From assembly GCA_026990595.1 (NCBI GenBank), contig JALXCZ010000004.1, positions 1 through 64,000 on the forward strand: a stretch of DNA of 64,000 bases, given 5' to 3'. This document shows positions 46,300 to 55,980 of the stretch, in pieces. Source of the DNA: Sulfurovum sp. (GTDB lineage: Bacteria > Campylobacterota > Campylobacteria > Campylobacterales > Sulfurovaceae). Below the pieces are notes generated by a model. The model was not told the origin of the DNA. It searched no databases and was given only the letters and a program-made list of their open reading frames with translations. The translations under genes were made by a program, and so were the position numbers. How positions within the stretch are numbered: the first letter of the stretch is position 1; every line of letters begins with the position of its first letter.

Positions 46300-46827
46300 T
46301 TAACCTCTATTTTTAAAAAGTTTTTTTAAACACTCGGAATTGAAGGAAACCATAGGTACTTCTTTACTATACGCTTTGTACGCTTCACCAAACTTTCTCT
46401 TCACTTCCATCTCTTCAAAGATAATCACCATCACAATGATAAAAAGCATTTCCAAAGGAGCTATGACCATAATAAATGTGGGAGAACCCAGCAACAGTCC
46501 CCACCCTAACGGTAAAAGGGTCAGCCCAAACAGCATAGGGTGACGCATACAGCTAAAGAGCCCCGTAGTTACCAGTCGGTTGGTTTCCATACGTGGAATG
46601 TCGCCCACACGCCCTTTGGTCAGTTCTCTTCCCCCGTTTCCCGCAGCATTGAATGCCAGTTTGAGTATGATGATACCAAGTAGCGCACATACAATATGAA
46701 AAGCGATGTTGGAAAAAAGCGGAGTACCCCAGTCTATCATCAGTGCATACACTGCACCTCCTACAATCATCACTAACCACAAAAAAAGACGTATGACAAC
46801 AGAGAATGAAGTATTGATCTTCATCAT
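46300..46827 (-). CDS. ICMT/PEMT-type membrane methyltransferase
   Basis: 175 aa, about five helices with the C-terminal SAM motif: MRHPMLFGLTLLPLG, then FEEMEVKRKFGEAYKAYSKEVP. Members methylate isoprenylcysteine, phospholipids or unknown acceptors. The ATG follows the DUF1858 gene's stop directly. Substrate unknown. Confidence 0.8.
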   Translation of the reverse strand: MMKINTSFSVVIRLFLWLVMIVGGAVYALMIDWGTPLFSNIAFHIVCALLGIIILKLAFNAAGNGGRELTKGRVGDIPRMETNRLVTTGLFSCMRHPMLFGLTLLPLGWGLLLGSPTFIMVIAPLEMLFIIVMVIIFEEMEVKRKFGEAYKAYSKEVPMVSFNSECLKKLFKNRG

Positions 46828-47337
46828 CTATTTTTTGATATAGGTAATAAAATGATCTTGGGCTACTTCCCGTGCAAAGACCTCATGTCCAGCTTTTAGC
46901 ATTTCATCCATCAAAGGTTCCGGTTGAAAATCTGCTTCTATAGTAATCACATCACCCTCATCAATCGCTTTGAGTGCTTTATGAAGTTCTGCTAAAGGAT
47001 TGCGTTCCTCATCAAGTATCTCATTGGCATTGAGTGTCTGCTTTGATTCTTTCAATATCCATTCCGGTGCTTCTTCTGCTTCCACTTCCCCTTTGGGTGT
47101 CGTCACATCAATCGGTGCCTGCCCCACTGCCTCACGGAGCTGGTTTAGCAGATCTACAGGATCCATTCCCCCTACTATAGCAGCCTGTTTCACCCCTGCT
47201 ATTTTTGCCAAGGTGCGTCTGAGTACCGGGTTATTAAGCTTCTTGAATTTGGGATTGATTTTGATAAGAATATCTTTCATCCCTTCATAATCATTTAAAA
47301 GATCTGCGATCTTTGTTTCAAGTGTAATCTCTTTCAT
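46828..47337 (-). CDS. DUF1858 + DUF2249 protein
   Basis: 169 aa: N-terminal DUF1858/ScdA-N-like domain (KIADLLNDYEGMKDILIKIN, GVKQAAIVGGMDPVDLLNQL; residues about 5-75) and a C-terminal DUF2249 (PLAELHKALKAIDEGDVITIE onward), joined by an acidic linker. Such domains often accompany nitric-oxide or redox-stress genes. First gene of a tightly packed run down to the MFS gene; preceded by a 17-bp palindrome. Confidence 0.75.
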   Translation of the reverse strand: MKEITLETKIADLLNDYEGMKDILIKINPKFKKLNNPVLRRTLAKIAGVKQAAIVGGMDPVDLLNQLREAVGQAPIDVTTPKGEVEAEEAPEWILKESKQTLNANEILDEERNPLAELHKALKAIDEGDVITIEADFQPEPLMDEMLKAGHEVFAREVAQDHFITYIKK

Positions 47338-47361
47338 GGCTTATCCTTTTTTACTCTAATA

Positions 47362-47378
47362 AGGAGTATATTACTCCT
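47362..47378. promoter_or_regulatory. 17-bp palindrome upstream of the DUF1858 gene
   Basis: AGGAGTA-TAT-TACTCCT lies in the 127-bp divergent gap between the DUF1858 gene and tauE, about 25 bp before the former. It could be an operator for either. Confidence 0.4.
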
Positions 47379-47464
47379 ATTTAAATATAATTTTCCTTAC
47401 AAAGATAGTAAAACTTATATTTTTTATTATCTATACTTATTAAATATTTCCCTTAGGATACACT

Positions 47465-48196
47465 ATGCATGATTACTTGATTTATACATTGATCGCTTTT
47501 CTTCTTTCTGCACTTTTTTCCATGGGCGGCACAGGATCGGGTATTGCCTTGATCCCTGTGCTCAATTTTTTTGGAATTGAATTCATTGTTGCCAAGGCAA
47601 CCGGTCTCTTTGCCGGAGCCTCTACCACCATCACTTCTAGTGTTATGAATATCAAACGAAAAGTCCTTGATTTCTCTTTTGTCTGGCCTATTGCCTTTAT
47701 GATGTTGATCTTTGCACCTATTGGTGCCTACAGTAGTCAGTACATCAACGAAATCCTTGTAAAGTATCTTTTTGTTCTCCTACTGTTTTACAGTGCTACG
47801 ATGATGATCTTTGGAAAGAAAAAGTCTCTTACACATGCGAAAGGTAAAGCAATACTATTTACTGTAGGAGCGTTTGTGGGATTTTTGGCAGGACTGCTTG
47901 GTGTAGGCGGTGGAAATATTTTGATGCCACTGCTGATTTTACTTGGATTTGAACCTAAAAAAGTGGCCGTTACCGTCAGTTCTGTAGTACCTTTTGCCGC
48001 ACTTAGCTCTTTTTTTACCTATGCCAGCTATGTCAAACTCGACTGGATACTGCTACTTTGTGTGATGCTTGCTTCCATTGCAGGAGGGTATATTGGAAAC
48101 TACCTTATGCACTTTAAGCTTGATCAGATGAAAACCAAAAAACTGATGGGTATTATCCTTTATATTCTGGCATTTAAAATGCTTTATAAGTTATAG
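47465..48196 (+). CDS. TauE/SafE-family membrane exporter
   Basis: 243 aa, eight helices in two halves, with family-typical GGTGSGIALIPVLNFFG and LAGLLGVGGGNILMPLLIL. Family members move sulfite, sulfoacetate or other sulfur organics. Substrate here unknown. Confidence 0.88.
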   Translation: MHDYLIYTLIAFLLSALFSMGGTGSGIALIPVLNFFGIEFIVAKATGLFAGASTTITSSVMNIKRKVLDFSFVWPIAFMMLIFAPIGAYSSQYINEILVKYLFVLLLFYSATMMIFGKKKSLTHAKGKAILFTVGAFVGFLAGLLGVGGGNILMPLLILLGFEPKKVAVTVSSVVPFAALSSFFTYASYVKLDWILLLCVMLASIAGGYIGNYLMHFKLDQMKTKKLMGIILYILAFKMLYKL

Positions 48197-48231
48197 AACC
48201 CACTGAATAACCTAGACATTCAGTGAGTTCT
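48195..48231. terminator. Bidirectional terminator between tauE and queE
   Basis: AGAACCCACTGAAT (48195-48208) pairs with ATTCAGTGAGTTCT (48218-48231) over a 9-nt loop with a single wobble. It overlaps the tauE stop codon and ends 7 nt before the queE end. Confidence 0.65.
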
Positions 48232-48237
48232 ATTGAG

Positions 48238-48996
48238 TTAGACACCCTGCGTTGTATCAAATACCCTGATGTGGAGTCTATCACTATAACGAAAGTTATA
48301 TTTCATACAGAACTCAAAAACTGCTCTGTCATTATGCCAGATGGTATCTCTGCTCTCCCCAACAGGCATACAGAAAACATCCAGTTCTGGCAAAATTTCT
48401 CTTATCTTGTTTATTTCATCTATTGCCGTAGTCTCTACCAGTTTTTTATCAATAGTAAATTTTAAGAATGCCTCTTTTGCGTAGGTTTTTATATTATTCA
48501 ATGCCTGAGGCACAATACGCTTAGAAGCAGATTCTCCACTGTTCTCAAGTTTAAGTGAAAGTGCAAAAGTGCACTGTTTGTAGGCAGGATACTTCTCAAA
48601 GTCAATCTCTACTGTACCGTTGGTCTCAAAGGTAATGTGAATGCCCTCATCCATCAACCACAAAATAATCGCATAAAAAACTTTATCATTGTGATACATC
48701 AAAGGCTCACCGCCTGTAATGACCATATGTGGTTTATAGCCTATCTTTTCAAATTCATTTTGAAGGGAAGCTATCATCTTCTTGCTATCATCTACTTTTA
48801 TCCATGTTTTGGCAAAATAGCTGTCTACAGCAAAGTAAGTATCACACCCTAAGCGTACTTCACCATCCACCTCATACTCGGCACCAAAACCTGGACAAGA
48901 AAGATTACACCCCCCTGTTCTAAGAAAATAAGAGGGTACTCCCGCATATTTTCCTTCACCCTGAATGGAAAAAAACTGCTCTGTCAAATAAAACAC
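48238..48996 (-). CDS. queE: 7-carboxy-7-deazaguanine synthase QueE
   Basis: About 252 aa, radical SAM. The cluster motif is GGCNLSCPGFG followed by a third Cys about 17 residues later in RLGCDTYFAV, instead of the usual CxxxCxxC; this spaced form is a QueE trait. ITGGEPLMYH binds SAM. No ATG is available: GTG 48996, 6 nt after GAGAGG, is the best start; TTG 49002 is the alternative. Confidence 0.88.
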   Translation of the reverse strand: MFYLTEQFFSIQGEGKYAGVPSYFLRTGGCNLSCPGFGAEYEVDGEVRLGCDTYFAVDSYFAKTWIKVDDSKKMIASLQNEFEKIGYKPHMVITGGEPLMYHNDKVFYAIILWLMDEGIHITFETNGTVEIDFEKYPAYKQCTFALSLKLENSGESASKRIVPQALNNIKTYAKEAFLKFTIDKKLVETTAIDEINKIREILPELDVFCMPVGESRDTIWHNDRAVFEFCMKYNFRYSDRLHIRVFDTTQGV

Positions 48997-49046
48997 AAAC
49001 AACCTCTCTTAACACTGCTGCCTGCTATCTGCTCACTACTCACTGT

Positions 49047-50021
49047 TTATCCACCTGTCTCATAGAATGCACGTGTAGAAATATCTTCTTCATTAGGATT
49101 ATCTTCGCTCCAACGATTCTCTTTTGGTTTATCTTTAAGTACCTGTGCAAGTACTTTTGAAGCACCTTCAATATCGCCTTCTTTCACTGCCTTAGCAATG
49201 CTCATTGCTTCATCAAAATAGAGGCAGGGAATCAAATTTCCCTCTGCAGTCAGTCTGATACGATTGCAGTTCTCACAAAAATCATGTTTATGCGGATCTA
49301 TGAGCCCAAACTCATAGCCATCTTCTATTTTATAGTTAAAAGAAGGACTCGCACCTTCCCTTCCCAAGGCATGAATAGTGTGTTTTTCTTTCACTTTATC
49401 CAATATTTCTCTACCATGCATACCACGAAGATCTATATTGGCATGACGATTTTCCATATATTCAATAAATCGTACTTTGATATTTCTCTTTTTACAGTAA
49501 TCCATAATATCCAATATCTCATCATCATTAATACCTTTCAGGGGTACCATATTGATCTTTACACCCAAACCAACTTCAAGTGCTTTGTCTATTCCTTTAA
49601 GTACCTGAGCCAAAACATCTTTTTGCGCTATTTTATGTGCGATTTCCGGTTTAAGCGAATCGAGAGAGATATTTAAACGTTTTAAACCTGCATCTTTAAG
49701 TCTTTGTGCAGTTTGGGGCAACAAGTAGGCATTGGTAGTAAGCGCCAGATCGATATCCGGTTTATAATCATGGATCATTTTAACAAAACTGTCAAGATCT
49801 TCTCTAAGCAGTGGTTCTCCGCCTGTAATACGGATTTTAGTCACACCCTCATCTATGGCAACTTTCATAAATAAAAAAAGTTCTTCAAAGGAAAGCAAAT
49901 TCTCTTTGGGTACCCATGAAAATGGTTTTTCTGGCATACAATACTGGCATCTGAAATTACAGCGTTCTGTTACAGAAACTCTTAAATAGTTAACGGTTCT
50001 ACCGTGTCCATCGATTAGCAT
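49047..50021 (-). CDS. moaA: GTP 3',8-cyclase MoaA
   Basis: 324 aa. N-terminal radical SAM cluster C21, C25, C28 ([13 protein letters not shown]) and C-terminal second cluster ([16 protein letters not shown]). First step of molybdopterin synthesis, consistent with moeA and the formate dehydrogenase. The usual C-terminal GG is present at the very end (ETGG). Confidence 0.96.
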   Translation of the reverse strand: MLIDGHGRTVNYLRVSVTERCNFRCQYCMPEKPFSWVPKENLLSFEELFLFMKVAIDEGVTKIRITGGEPLLREDLDSFVKMIHDYKPDIDLALTTNAYLLPQTAQRLKDAGLKRLNISLDSLKPEIAHKIAQKDVLAQVLKGIDKALEVGLGVKINMVPLKGINDDEILDIMDYCKKRNIKVRFIEYMENRHANIDLRGMHGREILDKVKEKHTIHALGREGASPSFNYKIEDGYEFGLIDPHKHDFCENCNRIRLTAEGNLIPCLYFDEAMSIAKAVKEGDIEGASKVLAQVLKDKPKENRWSEDNPNEEDISTRAFYETGG

Positions 50022-50154
50022 AATTATCCATCATTTTAATTTTTATTAGAGTATCGAAATGTAGATAAAAGAGGGGTGATTTATATCAAGGTATTTACTT
50101 TGGCATGGCAAGGAATGTTATTTTGTGGTAGTTTGTAGTAGATTTGAAGGTTGT

Positions 50155-50220
50155 TTTGAAGGAGTGTACGCCCAGTACTCGACTGAGCAAACTCCTTCAA
50201 AGATGCTGCAAAATACAGCA
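50155..50220 (-). terminator. Two hairpins downstream of petABC
   Basis: TGCTG/CAGCA (50204-50208 with 50216-50220) lies just after the petC stop, followed by an 11-bp perfect stem TTTGAAGGAGT/ACTCCTTCAAA (50155-50165 with 50191-50201) whose 25-nt loop has its own GTAC/GTAC pairing. No T-run, so this may stabilise the mRNA end rather than terminate. Confidence 0.5.
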
Positions 50221-50226
50221 AAAGGA

Positions 50227-51195
50227 TTAATGATGTCCCTTCCACATGGATTTTTTCCATAAGAACGCAAGGAATGCAAAGATAAGGAAGAAGATTAATA
50301 CTTTCGGTCCTGTCTCTTCTCTAAGTGGCTTACTAGGATCACCTGTCTTTTCAAGATAAGCAAATACTTTCTCCATACCCTCTTTGTTAAGTCCTGTTCT
50401 AGGCATTGCTGTACCTGGAAGCGTTGATTGCGGGTTTTCAATGAATGTATGCAAGAAATGCTCTGATCTCGCTCTGATCATAATAGATAAATCTGGTGGC
50501 AATGTACCAAGATAGTCAGCCAATGCTGCCTGCTCAGTTGCTACTTTTTCTTTATATTTCAGTGCATCTATGTCCTGACCTGTTTTAATATTTGACTTGG
50601 TTTTAGGAATTTCGCCCAATTGAGTCAAATGACCATAACGGTTTGCATGACATCTACCACATGCTTCTGTATATGCTTCCTTAGGAGTAACTTCTCCTGC
50701 TTTTTTAGCTTTCAAATAAGCAACTACGTTTGCAATATCCTGTGGTGTTGTTACCATAGTGGTAACACTACCCATTGGGTGCGCTATCGTACCGTTTGGA
50801 TATTTATGATCTACATTCGTAGCAATCGCAGGATCTTTAATAAGTGCGATCAAGAAGTTTTTATCATAAATCGCTCCTGCATGTTCCAAGCTAGGCGGTG
50901 TTACACCACCCATGTTTGCTGCACCTTCCATGTGACATCCCGCGCACATAGCATAAGTTGCTTCACCTGCTACAGGGTCACCTTTAAGTGCTGCTATTTT
51001 CTTAACATCTGCCCAAAAAGCTGTTTTCATTGCTTTTTTGTCTTTAACTGTCTCTTCTATATCTGCTTTCCCGTCATAAACTAATCCATGACCTTCAACA
51101 TGTTTGTGCATTTGTGAATGTGCAAACGGTTCAACACCCCAGTATAATACAAGAGTAAAGATGGCTACGATTCCAAATATTTTTAATTCTTTCAT
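50227..51195 (-). CDS. petC: Di-haem cytochrome c1 subunit of the bc1 complex
   Basis: 322 aa. N-terminal helix, haem sites CAGCH (84-88) and CGRCH (179-183), a C-terminal membrane anchor (about residues 298-316). The di-haem c1 is characteristic of Campylobacterota bc complexes. It passes electrons from Rieske to periplasmic cytochromes feeding NirS and NOR. Third gene of petABC. Confidence 0.93.
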   Translation of the reverse strand: MKELKIFGIVAIFTLVLYWGVEPFAHSQMHKHVEGHGLVYDGKADIEETVKDKKAMKTAFWADVKKIAALKGDPVAGEATYAMCAGCHMEGAANMGGVTPPSLEHAGAIYDKNFLIALIKDPAIATNVDHKYPNGTIAHPMGSVTTMVTTPQDIANVVAYLKAKKAGEVTPKEAYTEACGRCHANRYGHLTQLGEIPKTKSNIKTGQDIDALKYKEKVATEQAALADYLGTLPPDLSIMIRARSEHFLHTFIENPQSTLPGTAMPRTGLNKEGMEKVFAYLEKTGDPSKPLREETGPKVLIFFLIFAFLAFLWKKSMWKGHH

Positions 51196-51205
51196 TCTCT
51201 ACCCC

Positions 51206-52426
51206 TTATAGTTTTTTTTCTTTTGAAGTGATGATTGGAAGTAATATCCATAGCCCCATAAACGTTAATGCGGCAATCAGTCCCACTGTACTCCAAATTC
51301 CTTGCGGCGGCAATTTACCCATGAATGTTAACACAATCATATCGATAAGCAGTGCCCAGAACCAGTATTTAAATGCCCCTCTTCTGCTTGCCGGTGCCAC
51401 GTTTGGACTTCTATCCATAAATGGAAGCGTAAAGAAAATTACCTGTGCTATAGCAAATGCGATCAGCCCAACATTTGTTGAGAATGGTCTAAGAATCTCA
51501 TAACTCCACAAGAAATACCATTCAGGATAAATGTGCGTTGGTGTTTTAAGTCCATTTGCAGGGTCAAAGTTTACTGGATCCATTGCAAATTCAAAGTGGT
51601 AGAATACCAAATAGAAGAAGAAAATAAAATAGATACCCATAACAAAAACATCTTTACTCAAGAAGACTGGAGAAAATGGAATCACTTTAGACTCTTTTAC
51701 TTTTCCTGCCTTATAGAGCTCTGCTGCTTCTTCAAAGTCAAACTCCTCACCATCCTGATTGTTTACATGCGGGATTCTCAATGTACCAAAGTGAAGTACG
51801 ATCACACCAATAATAGCCAACGGTACCAAAAGTACATGAAGCATAAAGAATCTGTTCAGGAAGGCTTGACCTGGAACATAGTCACCTCTGATCCACTCTA
51901 CCAGTCCATCGGCATGTAAAGAACCTCCAGAGAAAAGGTTGGTAATAACCATACCTGCCCAGTAAGACATTTGTCCCCAAGGAAGCATATATCCGGAAAA
52001 CGCCTCTGCAGAGAAAAGTACAAAAAGAAGCATACCCGAAAGCCAGATAAGCTCTCTTCCTTTCTTGTAAGAACCATAGTAGATACCTGTAAACATATGA
52101 ATATAGATAATAAGGAATACAACAGATGCGCCTACACCATGAACATGTCTCCAAAGCCATCCATACCCTACTTCAGACATGATCGTATAGTTGACAGAAT
52201 CAAATGCCAATTGTGTATTTGGCTGATAATACATCAACAAGAAGATTCCAGAAACAAGAAGTACTCCAAATGTTGCAGCAAGTACCATACCCATTGCCCA
52301 AAGGAAGTTAATATTTTTAGGAATCCAATATTCTGTTGAGAGTACACGCTTTAGTGTATCTACAGCAAGTCTTTCGTTCATCCACTTATGGCTGAACGGT
52401 TTTGCATTTTCGTCAAAATGTGCCAT
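51206..52426 (-). CDS. petB: Cytochrome b subunit of the bc1 complex
   Basis: 406 aa, eight or more helices. Haem histidines lie in RHVHGVGAS and FFMLHVLLVPL; PEWYFL forms the quinol site. Single long cytochrome b rather than split b6/IV. Oxidises menaquinol. Between petA and petC with gaps of 13 and 10 nt. Confidence 0.96.
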   Translation of the reverse strand: MAHFDENAKPFSHKWMNERLAVDTLKRVLSTEYWIPKNINFLWAMGMVLAATFGVLLVSGIFLLMYYQPNTQLAFDSVNYTIMSEVGYGWLWRHVHGVGASVVFLIIYIHMFTGIYYGSYKKGRELIWLSGMLLFVLFSAEAFSGYMLPWGQMSYWAGMVITNLFSGGSLHADGLVEWIRGDYVPGQAFLNRFFMLHVLLVPLAIIGVIVLHFGTLRIPHVNNQDGEEFDFEEAAELYKAGKVKESKVIPFSPVFLSKDVFVMGIYFIFFFYLVFYHFEFAMDPVNFDPANGLKTPTHIYPEWYFLWSYEILRPFSTNVGLIAFAIAQVIFFTLPFMDRSPNVAPASRRGAFKYWFWALLIDMIVLTFMGKLPPQGIWSTVGLIAALTFMGLWILLPIITSKEKKL

Positions 52427-52439
52427 CTAGTCCTCCTCC

Positions 52440-52976
52440 TTATACTGCTAATGTTGTGCCATCAGCCAACATTTTTTCATATTCTGGACCTGTTTCACCA
52501 AGCACAAGCTTTGTCCCGTCAATTCTAAATGGAGGAATATCAAGACCTCTTGGTGGCGGAGCTTTAGTTACATCTGCAGTAGCATTATACATACCCCCAT
52601 GACAGGCACATAAAAAATCTTCTGTCTCAGGACGATATCCGGGGATACAACCTAAGTGGGTACAAAGTCCAACACATACCACATAATGAGAATCGCCAAT
52701 ATTGATCAATCTTTTTTTATCTTTATCACTTACTTTAGCCATCATCTCTTTAGACTGTTTCAAAATAAAGATCGGTTTCCCTCTCCATTTTTCTGTCACA
52801 AGCACATTGTCCTGTGCATCTTTTAGATCTATTGTGGTAAATCCAGCTGCTTTTACACTTGGCAATGGATCCCAAGTACGTTTCATCGCATAGAGTGCGC
52901 CAATACCGCCCAGGGCAGTAAAACCACCCAAAGCCATACCCATAAAGTCTCTACGACCTTTAGTATTCTTAGCCAT
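52440..52976 (-). CDS. petA: Rieske Fe-S subunit of the bc1 complex
   Basis: 178 aa. Twin-arginine-like start (KGRRDFMGMALGG) and a membrane helix, then the Rieske motifs CTHLGC (105-110) and CACHGG (123-128). Accepts electrons from quinol. First gene of petABC, under an Fnr-type promoter. Confidence 0.96.
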   Translation of the reverse strand: MAKNTKGRRDFMGMALGGFTALGGIGALYAMKRTWDPLPSVKAAGFTTIDLKDAQDNVLVTEKWRGKPIFILKQSKEMMAKVSDKDKKRLINIGDSHYVVCVGLCTHLGCIPGYRPETEDFLCACHGGMYNATADVTKAPPPRGLDIPPFRIDGTKLVLGETGPEYEKMLADGTTLAV

Positions 52977-53009
52977 ACTAACCTTCCTTTATAATAATTT
53001 TAACCACCT

Positions 53010-53051
53010 ATTATAGAGCAACTATAGTTATAAAAGATTGAGCTATATCAA
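53010..53051 (-). promoter_or_regulatory. petABC promoter with Crp/Fnr-family box
   Basis: TTGAGCTATATCAA (53038-53051) has intact TTGA/TCAA halves. On the minus strand a perfect TATAAT -10 lies at 53015-53010, ending 34.5 nt from the box centre, giving a start near 53003 and class II geometry identical to the nor-nir promoter. Confidence 0.65.
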
Positions 53052-53090
53052 AAAAAGATTACTTTATTGTTAATTGTTACCGGGTGAAAA

Positions 53091-53111
53091 TTAGGAGTTT
53101 TTTACTCCTAA
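53091..53111 (-). terminator. Terminator after the 53108 gene
   Basis: TTAGGAGT/ACTCCTAA with a T/A loop overlaps the stop of the gene ending at 53108 and on the minus strand is followed by TTTTC. It would insulate petABC from the mnmG operon. Confidence 0.6.
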
Positions 53112-53929
53112 TTTAGTTTTTGAAGGATATCTTGTACTATTTTTTCCAATTGATTGAAAGAAGTATCAATACCATTTTGTTTAAAATCGATCTCTTCAAT
53201 GGTTTGAACCACTTCAATACCATTAAATTCCAAATAGCGTAACTGTGTCTCGTCTATTTTTAACAGATTTAAAAAATAAACATTCGCACCACTCATTTTG
53301 GCCTCAAAAGCCGTTTGCAAAGAGGAGGTGATGATCGTTTGACTACTCTGTATCAACTCCATATACTCCTCAGGTTCATGCAATATATTAAATATCCTGG
53401 CTAAATCATCTTCATATTTCACAAAAAAGTAGTGACCAAGCAGCAGTTCCAGCCCTTTATCTGTAAACAAAGAGGTATGATTGAGTAAGATTTTATCATA
53501 ATCAGCATCATTGAGGAAAAAAAGTTTTCTTTCTACTTTTTTTGTATTTGATGCCTCTTCATATACTTTATCTACAGCCACACCATCTAATATAGTCTCA
53601 GAAAAACGTACTCTGTCTTCTGCACTCTGTCTCCATACAAAAACTGCATGAAATTCACTACAATACTTCTCTAACCTACCATGGTCATCTTCAGGAGAAT
53701 CTATGATGACACTATTGCCCATTTGTGCAATCGCATCAATATCCTGTATTGTTTCAATAGTAATAGAATCAGCAATGCCGAACTCTCTGGCAGCCAATCC
53801 CGCACGAAAATCATTAACCAATAGTCTACACTCTATCCCGTTACTCTCAAGCTCTTTGATGAGAGATGCTGCTTTTTTAACTCTATCAAGTCCTATTTTG
53901 TGTCCTGTATATGCATAGTAGTAGAGCAT
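53108..53929 (-). CDS. Unknown protein with GT-B/PseG-like N-terminal half
   Basis: 273 aa, soluble. The first 110 residues (YYAYTGHKIGLDRVKKAASL, RLLVNDFRAGLAAREFGI, VIIDSPEDDHGR) resemble the N-terminal fold of PseG/MurG-type nucleotide-sugar enzymes; the distal QTIITSSLQTAFEAKMSGANVY echoes the 'GGxT..E....G.P' donor site but lacks its glycines. Function unknown. The ATG shares its A with the mnmG stop (TAATG), so it is translationally coupled to mnmG. Confidence 0.62.
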   Translation of the reverse strand: MLYYYAYTGHKIGLDRVKKAASLIKELESNGIECRLLVNDFRAGLAAREFGIADSITIETIQDIDAIAQMGNSVIIDSPEDDHGRLEKYCSEFHAVFVWRQSAEDRVRFSETILDGVAVDKVYEEASNTKKVERKLFFLNDADYDKILLNHTSLFTDKGLELLLGHYFFVKYEDDLARIFNILHEPEEYMELIQSSQTIITSSLQTAFEAKMSGANVYFLNLLKIDETQLRYLEFNGIEVVQTIEEIDFKQNGIDTSFNQLEKIVQDILQKLN

Positions 53930-55800
53930 TATTTTTGACCTTTTTGTCTCATTTTGATATGCACATGTACGATCTCCAGTGCTGCAGGTGTCACTCCCGA
54001 TATTTGTGAAGCTGAAAAGAGTGTCGGTGGTGTTGCTTTTTGAAGTTTCTCTTTAATCTCATTACTCAACCCTGATATATTGTGGTATTCAAAATTCTCA
54101 GGTATCTTAACTTTAAGCATCTCATCCATATTCATAATCTGTGCTTGTTGTTTTTCTATATAGCGAGAATACTTCGCCTCAACCAATATCTGCTCCATTA
54201 CATCATCATTATATTTATCAAAGTCAGGTAGTAAGGTAGTGAGTTTTTCACGGTTAAAGTCCCCACGTCCTATCACATCCATCCAACGTGTTTTTTCATT
54301 GATTTTCACTGCACCTATTTCAGACAGTTTTGCCAAGAACTCTTTGGTTGGTGTCACATAATTTTCAGATAAAAATGCCAATGCCTTATCTAACGCTGCT
54401 TTTTTTGCTTCAAATTTTGCCATATAGTCATCATCTAAAAGTCCAAGCTCTTTTCCATAACGAGAAAGTCTCATATCTGCATTATCCTCGCGTAACAGTA
54501 GTCTATACTCTGCACGACTTGTAAACATTCTGTAGGGTTCTTTTGTTCCTTTGGTCACAAGATCATCAATAAGCACACCAATATAGGCTTCATCGCGTCT
54601 AAGAATAAACGGCTCCTTATCCTGTACAGAAAGTGTAGCATTGATCCCCGCCATGAGCCCCTGCGCTGCTGCTTCTTCATAGCCTGTGGTACCGTTTATC
54701 TGTCCAGCTGTATAGAGTCCTTTTATCTTCTTTGTTTCTAGTGTATGTTTTAGCTCTGTTGGCTGAATATAGTCATATTCTATGGCATACCCGTAACGTA
54801 CGATCTTTGCCTTCTCCATCCCCTCAACAGAGCGTATCATCTCTAACTGTACATCAATAGGCAAAGAGGTACTCATACCATTAATATAATACTCCGTCTC
54901 ATCCATTGTCTGAGGCTCTACAAATATCTGGTGGCGAGGTCTATCTCTAAAACGATTAATCTTATCTTCTATACTTGGACAATAGCGTGGTCCCATCCCA
55001 TCTATCTGCCCAGTAAAGAGTGGTGCTCTGTAGAAGTTAGACTCTATTATCTCATGTGTTGTCTCATTCGTATAGGTTACATAACAAGGTAACTGAGTTG
55101 GATTAAAAGTACGCTTGTCTGTACGAAACGAAAATGGAGGTGGAGGTGTATCACCTGGTTGTACCTCCATAATCTCTGTATTGACAGACTTGGCATCTAT
55201 ACGTGCACAGGTACCCGTTTTGAGTCGCCCTATCTCAAGCCCTAAAGTTTTTAAATACTCTGCCAACTCTACAGAAGCAAACTCACCTTGACGACCTGCT
55301 ACTTGTTGCTTATCCCCTATGTGAATAAGCCCATTAAGGAATGTTCCTGCTGTAATGATGACTTTTGATGCCTTGTAGCTATTACCAAGTTGGGTTGTGA
55401 CCCCTTTTACTTCATTTTCTTCAATAATAAGCCCATCTGCTATCTCCTGCTTAACATCTAAATTTTCAGTATCTAACACCACATTACGCATATAGATTCT
55501 ATATGCATCCATATCTATCTGTGCTCTACTCCCTCTAACTGCTGGTCCTTTGGAGGCATTAAGGGTTCTAAACTGTATGCCAGTTTTATCGGTACAAAGC
55601 CCCATCTCTCCACCAAGTGCATCTACTTCACGTACCAAGTGCCCTTTTGCAAGCCCTCCTATGGCAGGGTTACAAGAACTCGCACCTATCTGTTCTGCCA
55701 GTATAGTAATAAGCAGTGTCTTTACACCCATACGTGCCGAAGCTAAAGACGCTTCTATACCTGCATGACCACCCCCAATAACGATTACATCATAATTCAT
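53929..55800 (-). CDS. mnmG: tRNA uridine-5-carboxymethylaminomethyl modification enzyme MnmG (GidA)
   Basis: 623 aa from ATG 55800. FAD loop [19 protein letters not shown] near residue 7; catalytic-cysteine regions [19 protein letters not shown] and [14 protein letters not shown] present. With MnmE it modifies U34 of several tRNAs. An upstream in-frame ATG at 55836 would overlap the promoter region. Confidence 0.96.
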   Translation of the reverse strand: MNYDVIVIGGGHAGIEASLASARMGVKTLLITILAEQIGASSCNPAIGGLAKGHLVREVDALGGEMGLCTDKTGIQFRTLNASKGPAVRGSRAQIDMDAYRIYMRNVVLDTENLDVKQEIADGLIIEENEVKGVTTQLGNSYKASKVIITAGTFLNGLIHIGDKQQVAGRQGEFASVELAEYLKTLGLEIGRLKTGTCARIDAKSVNTEIMEVQPGDTPPPPFSFRTDKRTFNPTQLPCYVTYTNETTHEIIESNFYRAPLFTGQIDGMGPRYCPSIEDKINRFRDRPRHQIFVEPQTMDETEYYINGMSTSLPIDVQLEMIRSVEGMEKAKIVRYGYAIEYDYIQPTELKHTLETKKIKGLYTAGQINGTTGYEEAAAQGLMAGINATLSVQDKEPFILRRDEAYIGVLIDDLVTKGTKEPYRMFTSRAEYRLLLREDNADMRLSRYGKELGLLDDDYMAKFEAKKAALDKALAFLSENYVTPTKEFLAKLSEIGAVKINEKTRWMDVIGRGDFNREKLTTLLPDFDKYNDDVMEQILVEAKYSRYIEKQQAQIMNMDEMLKVKIPENFEYHNISGLSNEIKEKLQKATPPTLFSASQISGVTPAALEIVHVHIKMRQKGQK

Positions 55801-55884
55801 TTTGTACCTCGAAATGCTACGTAAATCACGTAGCACAAATTTTTGCTATAATTAGCGAATTATATCCAAAAAAATATTTTTTCA

Positions 55885-55961
55885 ATACGACTAGTCGTAT
55901 GAGCCAACTGCTGAAGTTGACTCAGCGTCAGCGTAGCCTCTTTGTACTTTGTTCAAAAGGC
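55885..55961. repeat. Multi-hairpin dispersed element, copy 2
   Basis: Same module order as at 31244: 16-bp palindrome with core GACTAGTC (55885-55900), GAGC, hairpin CAAC-TGCTGAA-GTTG (55905-55919), AGCGT-C-AGCGTA, then stem GCCTCTTTGTAC/GTTCAAAAGGC (55936-55961). Core and loops match copy 1 while stem bases differ with pairing kept. It lies in the mnmG/ribE divergent gap, ending 20 bp before the ribE start. Confidence 0.78.
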
Positions 55962-55980
55962 GTCCAAAAAAGGAAACATC

